From assembly GCF_037126465.1 (NCBI RefSeq), contig NC_088202.1, positions 130,276,123-130,340,122 of the forward strand: a DNA stretch of 64,000 nt. Reading direction: 5' to 3'. Source of the DNA: Ornithodoros turicata. Lineage: Eukaryota > Arthropoda > Arachnida > Ixodida > Argasidae. The position numbers were made by a program, and so were the translations under genes. This document shows, in pieces, positions 12,601-24,600 of the stretch; within the stretch, counting starts at the first letter, position 1; every line of letters starts with the position of its first letter. The notes under the pieces were generated by a model. It made no database searches. It had not been told where the DNA came from and saw nothing but the letters and a program-made list of their open reading frames with translations.

Positions 12601-15600
12601 TGCCGTATTTCTCACGCTTGGGAGACGATAAGTTCCAAGAACCGAGTGAGATGAGTACGAATAACCAAGCGCGTTTTTCGAGGAACAGTCCGAATTATTG
12701 GATGTGGAAATACATTGGTTCTATGGAGCGTCTGACAGTGCCAGCAGTTTTGTCCGAACACAGTCCGAACAATCAATTGAATACATCTGGGACAACCCCA
12801 GTGGGGATTTCGCCGTGACTAGAACGTGCTAGAGGGTGCCCCGTTCCTTATAGCTCGTTCTTGCGGTAACTGCCCGCGGATCCCTTGCTGTGGCGTTGCG
12901 GAACCCCTGGGTTCCGCAGAACCCAGTCTGAGATCCCCTGGTAGTCGAGCGCGTCAGCGGACCATCGTCCAGACGCAGGATGGAAAGAGAACAATAACGT
13001 GGCAGTAATCTCGGTAGCACTTACAGCATTAGCATTAATTGTGAAGTGGGTACAAGTTGAGGGTGTGGCAGAAACCACACAGCAGGCAGAAACCAATTGC
13101 CGCAGGCGCTGCAGGGTGCTGAGCGAGGTTCCTGTGTGTGAAGCTGGGGGTACGCAAATTTCGCGATTTTTTTCCTGCGTATTTTTAGTGCCAAAGTAGG
13201 TATGTTCAAATTATGGAAGTAATATACGGTACTTAGTCTTATAATCTGTGTTCTAAACGAGATTCAAATGAACTGACAGAAGTCTGTTATGACTGCTTCA
13301 TCGTTCTTATCTTGTTTGAAGTTTGCGGTAGGAGAAGGGAATTAACTCTTATCATACTGCAAACTTGGAATAATATTTGGATATTTGGAGTCTGTGGTGT
13401 TAGAAAAATAACCAATACATCTCGTAATGTATAGGTTCGGTCACATTTTGGTGATAGCTACATTTTTTAATCTTGCATAATCTTACTGAGGCATACACTG
13501 ACATATTTTACTTTCCGTTGCTTGTGAAAAATTTGGCAATTTTTTATTTGAACTTTCAGGAAAATGCATATGGAACGCATGGCTTTGTGACGGAGAACCT
13601 GACTGCAAAGACGGGGAGGACGAAAAATATTGCCCTGGTGTGTGCTTGTGATTACTGTCTGGGTACGCTGTGATGTGCACTCATACTTACAGGCTTTCCT
13701 TTTATTCACAGGGTCCAGCGCTTGCACTCCAGACCAGTTCCATTGCTTCAGAACCTTAGGCTGCATTCCCAAAGATCAAGTGTGCAATGGCAAAGCTGAT
13801 TGTGTTGATGGAAGTGATGAGTGGGGCTGTACGACGCCGAGTTGTAAGTGGCCTTGGACACTGTTGCGTCGTCAGTGTTTGAGCCGCGCAAGAAAATTGT
13901 GGAACAAGCAAAAGCGTAATGTGGAACGTTTGGTTTTGCTTTGGACCATGCTAATATTCGACATTACGAATACGAATAGAATGTTTTCAGTATTTGTATT
14001 GGATTCCATTCAAATATTTTATATTCGAGGCTTTCGAATACGTCGAATATAATCTCTTCGAATATTTGAGATTTCCAGAATTCATGGGCCTTATGCACCA
14101 GACCCACGCGGTGTTTTCCCAACGGGGACACACTGTAGCGGTGCTCTCCGGGCTCGTGGCGTGAGCGCCAAGCAAAGTTGTCGAACGCGTCCGCAGACGA
14201 CTTCTCGACGGCTTCTCGTCAGTCTGGCACGATGCGCATTGTCTGGAGCAGCTCTTGGTAACGAGCCTCCACTAGCGAAACACATGCAGTGGAGGGCTGA
14301 AATTTTACGTGAGAAATCCATATAGAGCGCGTCGGCGCATGAATAAAACTTCAATGATGCAGGACTATGCAACAGCAGCACGTGCAAGCTGCGTGCGCTT
14401 ATACAATCAATATCGGGAGTTGATTCACAGGGTTAGTCTAGCAAACGTTACGCATTTTGATAGCATCGTAAAAATAGAAGACAGGGTTTATCCAGCACCA
14501 AACTTTGCACACTGGTAGCCACTGGTCTGAAGTTTTGTTGGAATTTTTTGTGAGCATTATGGTGCTGTAGAAGAAAAATTAAAAATCCAGCAAAATTTCA
14601 CTCTATGCATTTTCTATGGCATATCTCACTCAAAAGCCTTCATTTTCTGCTGTGTGCGCTTCATTTTCATTGCACCATACGCAGGTGGCACCAGCATACA
14701 GAACAAGACTGGAACGTGAGGAGTGTTGCATAACGTCAGAGTTGACATTGTCACATCCTTGTAGGCAGCGCTACCTGTGTGAAGTGATGTGAATGTGAAG
14801 GAGGCACAAGAAAAAAATGGCGGTGTTTGTGTGGGATAGGCCATTGAAAATGCATGGGGCTGGGTTTTCTTTTATTTTTAGTTTTCTTTCTAAATGACCG
14901 TAACGCCTATAAAAAATTCGAATGAAATTTCAGATAAGTGGCTATCAGTCTGCAAAGTTTGGAATGGGCCAAATCTAGTCTTCTATTTTTACAGCGCGAT
15001 CGAAATGTGCAATGTTCGCTAGAATAACCCTGTAGATTCACCATTCTTGTGCTGGGTTTAGTGTTGTGCTTGCTTAGGTCGCCTCTCGTCTAATTCGGAT
15101 ATACGAATGCTGCACCTGGACAAGGAAACTGTGTCGGGGTAGTCCAATGACATGCACACAGAGAAGGGCTGCGTGTTCGTTGCTCAGCGTGTAAACATCT
15201 AGACCGCGAGATGCGCAAGTGAAAGCGGCGCATGGGAGGGAGTAGTACTTCTCCGACCGCCAGTAAAGTACTGCATCTGCTCTGCACAACCGTTTGAACT
15301 GCAGCCGAATATCTCGAGCGAGTTTCTTAAAATGTGGTAGTTGTGAACGCGATGGGAGATGTCGCAGCCATCACATTAGTCATGAGGCGAAAGCAGCTAC
15401 TGTCACGTGAGAGAGCAGCAGCTTTGACGCGAAAGATAGCTGGAATGATAGTACTCAATAGTTTTAGCATTGCAGAAGCTGGAGGTTCAATTGTTCAATT
15501 CAGGCGTCCATTAGTAGAGCCTGAAGTTTTAGGGTTTTACCCGATTCTTCCCCGAATTTGCACCCCGAATTGAAGGTTTCCTATTTAGGGTGAAACCCGA

Positions 15601-18600
15601 TTTTTACCCGGCAAACTGCGCTCACTGGGACATCTGTAGGAAGGCACCAACTTAATTGTTTGGCAGCAAATGCAGTTACATCACCATTTGTAGCAAACGA
15701 TTACAGTTAGTTCGAGTAGCTGAGCCCGATTTCTCCCCGAATTTAGCATACTGGATGTTTTTCCACCCGAATTCGCATGAATTTAGTGCACACGTTTATT
15801 TACCCCATTTTTACCCCTCGAATTTCAAAAAAAATATTTCCCGAAAACTTCAGGCTCTATCCATTAGTCGGAAGAAACATTCTTGCCACACTTGCAATTT
15901 AAGCATGATAAACCGCAAGCTGTCGATTCCAGACAAGTGTGTCGCATGCTGTACATGACTTAGTCCATAGTGTGAAAAGCCTGAGTCTGGGATAGTCACA
16001 CTGCATCAAATACATTGTCTGCCCTTGAGTAACTTTACAGTGAGTGGGGTACATCTGAAACTGTAGCAGTGTAAATTGTCTTGTGGGAGTGGCAACCTTT
16101 TCCTCATCCTTTCACAGTTGATACTTCCCTACATATTTGTGTGATTATCAAAATGTGGTTGTATGTGGTGTATGTGCAAAATTGCGGTAAACACGGTTGC
16201 CTGAAGTCGTCATTCGATTAGATATTCGAAGTCAAATATTTGCAGTATTCGTATTTGGTTCGTATTCAACATTTATACTATTCGCACAGCCCTAGTTTTG
16301 TTGCTTCAATATTGTTTCTTGTCTCAATCTCCATCTAAAAATTGTGTTGCAAATTTTAAGGGATGTCTGATGTGAGGTCACAGAGCACAATGACATAGAA
16401 AATTGACTGCATCTTTTTGCATTGTGCCATACACGTTTAAATGCAGTAGTCTTATCGGGCCATCACTCGCAGTAAATTTTTGGTGAAGCTTTTTTTTAAA
16501 TGCTATCGAACTTTTATTGAAAGCCTTTTAATGTTTTGCAAAATTGCTTGTCTATTTTTTTTTCTTTTCATTTTTACTGCGGTGGCTATGGTGGTTATAC
16601 AAGCGTGCAGCATACAGCATTCAGAGCAGTGCAAACAGAGCCGAACGAACGCGTGGCCCTATAAAACCACACACCGAACTACATGGTAATTGGCTCCATA
16701 AAGTTATGGCTTTAATGGGATCCCCTTTTTTCTTCTGGCTGTGGCATACATTGATGGAGATACATCAAAGAGCAAAATACTTGAGCAGGTCTTTCATCTT
16801 ATCAGGCAGTAGTTGTTTTCCTCCCCTTGCTGGCCCGGGTAATAGGGTAATTCGTAAACCCATCTCTTGCAGCACGATTGACACCCTGCCCTGCAAACGA
16901 GCTGCCTTGTTATCAGGGCAATGAGTGTTTTTCTCTTCACCAGAAGTGTGATGGTACGCCTGATTGTGCTGACGCTAGCGATGAAATGGATTGTCGCACA
17001 GGTATGTACTGACTAAAGGATGGTCATTTAGAGATCAGTGAAGATGAGAAGTAAAGGGGAAACAAGGATGAGAGAATAAAGAGGACTGTAATTTCAGTCG
17101 CCAACGGATTTTTCGGACTTGACGACGCCACAAAATCAGTCAGAATTATCGTGCAGTCCGTACGTTTAGACAAAGGCTCAAATCTGCAATGTTTAAAAAG
17201 AACCGCATCTGCACTCACGGTGGCTCGTAATAACTGCCAATGTGAGATCACTTTGCTGCACAGAAACAGGATAATTAGAGCCTGAAGTTTTCGGGAAATA
17301 TTTCTTTCTAAATTTGGGGGGTAAAAATCGGGTAAATCAACATGTGCACTACATTCATGCGAATTCGGGTGAAAAAACTCCCGGTATGCTAATTTCCAGG
17401 AGAAATCGGGCTCAATTGCTCAAACTAACTGTGATGGTTTGGTACAACCGGTGATGTAGCTGCATTTGCTGCCAAACAAGTAAGTTAATGCATTCCTACA
17501 GACATCCCAGTGAGGGCAATTTGCCGGGTAAAAATCGGGTTTCACCCTAAAGGGTGAACCTTCAATTCGGGGTACAAATTCGGGGAAGAATCGGGTAAAA
17601 CTCTAAAACTTCAGGCTCTAAGGATAATGTATTGCAGCAAATATTTGCTAGCGTAGCCCTGTTGTGATACACTTCCACGAGCGTAGTAACACCCATAAGC
17701 ATCGCCGCGGTTGACAGGGGCGCAACGGTAACCGTGGCAACGGCAACCATGCTCCTCCTCCGTTCACGCCAGCACTGCGCTTCTACACATGCGCTTCTAC
17801 ACATGCGCAGGTCGGCGCTCTTACCTTCGTAACGCTGTCCGAAATATTGAGTCCCGAAACGCACTGTAATGCCTCTGTTTTGGCTCTTGGAAGACAAAAA
17901 GTTCTCAAAAATAGGTATGCTCGGGCGAAATGAGTATGAAAAATGGCACAGTCCATCCTAAACACGGTTCGAAATATTGGAAGCAGGAATACACTGGCTC
18001 TATGGGGCATTTGACAGTGCCGAGTGTTTTATCCAAAAAATTGGTGAGTCCGAATTTTTGGGGTCTGAAATATCAGTTGGCGGCTGTAGTTATGTAGTCT
18101 TCGGAGTCGCTTACTATTGGTGGCTGAATTTGCACTTTCCCAAGTTAGTTCTCGGGCCTTTTCGGGCTTTACACTACGTGACGATGATGCTAGTTAGGTG
18201 AGGGACAAGTTTTACCGGATTTTACTCTAAAACACAAGGCCCTTGCTCTGATCTCCCTGCAGGTGCAAAGGGAGAACTTGTGCAGAGGCAGTTACACATG
18301 ATACATTGAATGATATCAAGTTTAGTACATGTGCCGCATGCAGTTCCTGTTGTACTCTGCCTATTCAGTACTAGTACAAAGATATGAGTTATGTACTGTG
18401 ATAGACACAATATCCAGGAAATGTTTGTGTGGTGTTCAAATACTGACATCTTGAATATTTTAAAAGTATATAAGAAGAAGTTTCAGCGTAAGGAAGATGT
18501 TTTTTCTGCTTCAGAAATTGTTTCAGAAAGGTTGAACGGCACTAGCATGCTTTACTAAACCAAGTTTATTCATGTACCTCGCCTTTTCACCAACTTTTAT

Positions 18601-21600
18601 CGAAGCATTACCTTTGTAGTCTCGCTATTGCAAAGTTGTGCAAGTACACTTTCTTCAACAGAAAGATGCGATGCATGAGGAACAATTTTCCTTCACAGAG
18701 CATCATATTGTCAGGGGCCTCCAGCTTGACAACAAACATGTGACACAGACAACTATCAGACTCACCTGGCAACCACCAGGTGGCAATACAAGCTTTGAGT
18801 ACCTGCCAACGATACAGTGAGTCCTATATTTCTTCAATATATCCAGGGTCCTCAAACTTCAAGATCCATGTCACATTGTCTTTGTGACACCACATTAGGG
18901 CATGGCAATGAACCTCTTCTTAAAAGGGACCAAAACAATATTTCTGTGACCATTCCGTGCTGCATTATGCTCTTCGCGTCCTAACGTGATACTTTCATTA
19001 CTATATTTAGCTATCCTACTTCAAACCGAACTTTTTGATTTTTGGTTGTGGTACCTGGTGATGCGAGTTGATGTTTTCCATTTCTTCATACATGATGTGA
19101 GCAATGTTAAAGCTCGATGTGCACTATAAATTGCACTTCTGCTTCAAAAATTACATGATTTATTGCAGAAGTCATGTGAAAACCTCCTAGAAAGCCGATT
19201 GCCTAAGATAACCTCATATGACCCCTTAAAGTGGTACCACTTCGAAGTGGTTTGTTGGAGAGGTACCACTTTGAATGTGACTTTGAATACGACGAACTTG
19301 ATGGGACCGTTCCCCGGAAGGTACCAGTCCAACGTTGGACCAGTTGGGCAATCCAGTGGTTCCCTCTGGGGTTTACCGGTTTAACCCCAAAACACAAGGC
19401 CTTAATCATTCAGTGTAACAATTGTTGTAATCGTTGAGTAGCCCATGTAATCCATTTGCTTGTTCGTCAAGTCGAGGTCAAGATTAGTGATGTCGCCAAC
19501 CAGCCACAGTTCCAGTTCCAGCAGGGGTTCAAAGAGGATTGAACGTTAGCAGTATCCGCCGGCAGCGTCGCAGGCCGCGACGGATTTCGCCGGTAGATGA
19601 GCGGTAGTGGGCCCGGTATTTTGCCTCCCGTTTGTGCACTAGTACCTCTTTCATGCTATGCAATGCAGTGATAATGACAAGATTTGCTCTATCGGGAGCC
19701 TATAGAACTGGCATGCTAAACTATTGTTGCGTTTGGGTATTGTAACGAACTTTTCAACACAATTTGCGTATCACAAACTTTTCCAACTTTTTTGGGGAGG
19801 AAAAATTGCGCAAATTACGTGAGTAAATACGGTATATATGATGACTTTGGCACACAGGTGTGCTTGAAGGGTACACTTCACAGTGATGTTGAAACAGACT
19901 AAAGTTAAATTCAGAAAACAGAACTCAGAAAACAGAATGGTATGGCAATGATCTCAAAGGGGAAGCTGGATTAGTGACACAAAATGGCATCCACAGACCA
20001 CCTTAGGTACAAAATGGCACAAGCAAGGCTCAAAATCGGGACTCTTAAACAATCGACGTGCCACTTGGTAAGCTGAGTGGGACATACTGAACCATTTGGG
20101 GACCTTCACCAGTATGGCTGGTCCCACATTCACTAGAATCACTCTCCATGCCACTTCAAACTTTTGTCTGTGATAGGATCGTTTGGTGTGACTATAATGA
20201 AATACCTGTGTAATGTGCATACCTGTCAGTAATGCAGAGAGATTTGGAGGTTTCTGATTTGAGCGAGTGTACTTCTTGAATCAGTGTCCAATCATTTTGT
20301 AACATAATGAATGGTGCTGAAACACGTTAATTATGTGAGTAAATATGGTAATTGTGCAATAACTGCCTTGGTTCATTTGGATCTGTGCACCAGTTCAACT
20401 GCAGCCACCGAAATCACAACATTCATGGCATTTCAATGTACCATCTATCTCGTATTGCAGAACTATGAGCACAGGCATGTGGCATAATGAAACGTGGACG
20501 CCGAAGCTGAGCTACACATTTGGCAACATGACACCTGGAGTACATTATCGCATGGGTGTCTATGTACGCATACACGGAAATGCTACGCTGGTTTTCAGAC
20601 CGGAGAAATACATCGTTGCCTCCACTCTGAGTGCCGGTACGAACAGTTTTTCTGATTTGAAATAAAATGCAAGGCTATGCTGAGATGGCACAGTAGAATC
20701 TCGATGATACGAATCTCACAGGGTCGCGGAAAAAAATCGTATCATCCGAAATTCGTATCAAACTAATTAAACCAAAATAAAAATTGAGGCTAGAAAATAG
20801 ACAGTGACTGTTCATCTTCCGTTACCGTCAATGAAAGAGGTCGGTTGTAACGCTTTTATGTCTCCGTTTTTGGCCAATGCTCCCCAAATACGCGAGATGA
20901 TTCAAAAGACGTAGCACGTGCTTTTCACCCGCGAGTGGCGCAGCAGTGTTCTAAAGCTAAAGCACTTATCTATCTATCTAAAAAAAAAAAAAAAAGCGAG
21001 CTCCTAAAGCACGCAGGCGTTAGGTGAAGCCGACTTGCGGAATGGTGACGCGTAATGTTGCCACAAGTTGTCCTGATATGTTCCCTCCACGTGTTCTGGG
21101 GTTCTCGTCGCTGTTTTCCGCCAGAGCGATGTCACACAGCTTCGCGGTTTGTTGTTGCGAGGGGGGTAAAAAGGTCATAACAGAGATAAGGTGATAAGGT
21201 TCAGGGCCGTTCAATCCCTTTGATCTTATCTCCACCACCACCACCACCAAAAGAGAAGTCATTGCTTGCATTGCGCTACATGATGTAAGGGAGTTCGTGG
21301 TGAGGATCGCCCTTGCCCTTTTCGAAAGACGCAGCAGTATGACTCTCGCGCTCTCGCGCCACGGAGGAACGACCTCTGTCGCATCCTCGGCTCATTCGTA
21401 TCATCCGTAAAGGCAAGATAACGCGTTCGTATCACCCGAACTCTAATACATGGGAAGAATAGGCATTCCAGCCGGGACCGGAGAAGAATTCGTATCATCC
21501 CGAAATTCGTATCATCCGTGATCGTATCATCGAGATTCTACTGTAGTACACATGGCATTAGTGTGGTAATGAAGTTGCAGTGCAGTTTTCTTCAGTAAGA

Positions 21601-24600
21601 AAGCCCATTTCGAGCATGTGCCGAAAGTTAATTTGACTAAACCATATGTAGAGCCTGAAGTTTTAGGGTTTTACCCGATTCTTCCCCGAATTTGCACCCC
21701 GAATTAAAGGTTGCCTCTTTAGGGTGAAACCCGATTTTTACCTGGCAAATTGCCCTCACGGGGATGTCTGTAGGACCGCATTAATTTACTTGTTTGGCAG
21801 AAAAATTCAGTTACATCACCATTTGTACCATACTACTACAGTTAGTTGAGTAATGAGCCAGATTTCACCCCGAATTTAGCATACTAGAAGTTTTTTACCC
21901 GAATTCGCATGAATTTAGTGCACATGTTTATTTACCCGATTTTTACCCCCTGAATTTAGAAAAAAATATTTCCCGAAAACTTCTGGCTCTAACCGTATGC
22001 AGGGCAATCAACGTATAATCCATTTGATTTGTGTTAATAAGGGACTATACTTATAACAATAATCTTAATGCCAGGAAAGCCAGTGTACAGCTAGGTGATA
22101 TGTGTTCCTGATCAATGAATTGGTTGCAGCACCGTCCCCACCACATGACGTGCAAGTCAAGCAGGTTCTGAATAAGAAAGTTGAAGTCACGTGGATGGCG
22201 CCAAAGTCACCAAATGGAGCAATAAGGTCTTATAGGGTAAGATCTTTTTCCACCATTAGAAGTGCAACACATCACCCTACGCAAGCACATAGAAACATAG
22301 AAGTGATATAAAGTATTGTCTTTCTTCTCCTGCATTTTATTGGCCTCAAATGCTACTATGATGGAACAAAATAGTTGCCTCGCAGATATGGAGCATTGCA
22401 GCATAGACTTAAAGTCCAAAAATTACTGTCAGTAATCATTATTTGTATACTTTCAGGTCTACTTCAGGCCACCTGAACCTGAGCCTTTTATGTGGAGCAC
22501 AGATGGCAATTCAACCTCTGCTGTGCTCGATTTTTCTTTTGAGCCTGGTGTCAACTATACCTTCTGGGTAGGTCATCTTGTCATTTTCTGCTTCACTTTC
22601 TGTCTTCTGCAACAAAGCACCATGTGCGGAAAAGCTACCTGGATTGGATGGTGTATCTAACAACAAAAGTAGTTTACTTTATAGCAAACTTTTGTTCACA
22701 ATTTTACAATTTTGTCACTGCCAGATTTCTTAGGGCTGGGTTGGTTATGGATATGTCCACTGGTCAGGAAATATGACATTTCATCCAAGGTGTGAAAGCT
22801 ATGGTGTTACAATCTACGCAAAATCATCTGCTATAGAAGTGTCCTGACTGAATAGGTCTGAGGGACAGCTCGGCTATATGTGTACATTACATGAGATACT
22901 GGGGCACGAATTCAAAAGCACCACTGGCTTCTGTCACAACAAAAACAACAGGTTGTTCCTACTTAAACAGTCTGTGCCGAAGCTGTTCTCATGCTTTCTT
23001 GTGATGCTTAGAGTCACCATGCAACACATTTTAATTGAATTTGCAGACATTCATTTACAAAAGTACACAGTTTATGTCAAACACTCTTGCTACTATGATG
23101 TCACTCTTATTACTTTTCTGTTCCTGCTCTCTCCCTCCCCCTGATACAAGGAAAACACATGCTGATTATGCTTTGAGTGATATGATATGATAATCACTTT
23201 TATCCTAGTTGCACACCCTTGTGAGGTCTGCCAAGGTGTCATAGCTCACGGTTGGTCTCTGGATGGGGACATTCTGTTAAATTTTTCTGTTTGCCTCGAG
23301 CACTCCGCTGCGTGAAATTTTGCACTTGGCACCTAAACATAACTTATAGCCGAATACAACCCTAGTATCAAAATTGGTTGCCAGCTCCACAGCACCCTTT
23401 TAAGACATTGTTGTTTAAAGTAGCACAGAAGTCTTTTTTAACACGCAGTTTTCTTCCTATAAAACTGCTAAGTAGGCCAGTAAGATGCACCGTGCGAAGT
23501 AATTTACACCACAGAGTCATAATTATCGCGGAAATTGAATTTAAAATACGCCGCAAAAAGCGACCGTGCGCAACGGTGGTGAAGAGCAGTGCCAGCCTCA
23601 GATCTGCCTGGAACCTCGCGCTGACGCTATAAGGAGAACGCTCGCTGATTGGCCTAGAGAAATGTTCTCTGCTACTTTGCTGTCGTCTGCTACTCGGCTG
23701 TTCGGGGCTCTGATAAAGCCTTTCTCCTTGCTCGGTAATGCTTCGGCCTCTCCTTCTATCCCCAATTCTCCGGGAGAACTGGCAAAACAGGTTTACGGCG
23801 GCAAAGGGGCAAGGTGCTGACCCCAACTGACCGGCGAACCAGAACGAGTTCTCCTTATACCGTCATCGGTGACGTGGCATCATGCCTCCTCATCCTCGTT
23901 ATAGCTGGAGTGGCGAGTTAAAGGTGAACGCACGGAGCTATGTTTACGTGAGTTTTTTTTCTGGGAAGCAAATTGCACGCACCAAAACCTTTCGCGCTAT
24001 TTGGTATAGTGACACACACACTTTCATCAGATGTCTTAATCTGAAACTTTTTTCGATGGCCCTCTGTACTCCTTTAAGTAGGTGCGTTTATTTCTTACGG
24101 TTTTTGTCAGTATATTTTCTCCCTTTAGGTAACAGCTATAGCTCAGGACCAGCTGGAGAGCTTACGCTCTGAAACTACATCACTAGTCTTTGCAAAGAAT
24201 GATGTACTTCCCGTTGTTGACCACCTTCGTGTAACTGGTGTGGGTAACACTACTGCAAACGTCACGTGGGATAGAGTGACATCTCCAGTTGTGGATGGCT
24301 ACAGGGTGATGTGGAGTACAAATGTTGGTGACCTACATCCACTGCCATGGGACAGTGTCAACACCAACATGAATTACATAAACCGTAAGTTCCATTTCAC
24401 TTTCTGCTGCTGTTCTAATTATAAACTAGTGAAACTTGATAGTGTACTACTAAACTTACTATCATACTTATTATTGAGCATTAGGTGCGCGTGTTTGACT
24501 ATCGTGATTTTCTTGTTCCTTGTATTCTCTTCAGTGACGTCCCTGTCCCCCGGCACAAAATGCTCCGTTAAAGTGTTTGCTTTTAAGGACAATTTTCATG

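Larger units (their letters stand above)
9306..12790. mobile_element. Nest of degenerate pogo-like (TA) elements
   Basis: Outer remnants carry the TTTTTCGGACT motif at 9319 and a related tail (GTCCGAATTATTGG, ATACATTGGTTCTATGG) near 12690-12790 that matches the element at 17095-18086. A second relic starts TACAGTAAACGTTACAAC at 9453 and contains the 152-bp tandem array; a third (11314-12445) is inserted after it. Exact borders of the two older layers are uncertain. Confidence 0.4.

Noticed and set aside
504..17001. An LDL receptor, LRP or other LDLa-only protein
   Set aside because: The LDLa block runs in phase into six FN3 domains and a FANTHY/GGA-type tail, which only fits SORL1.
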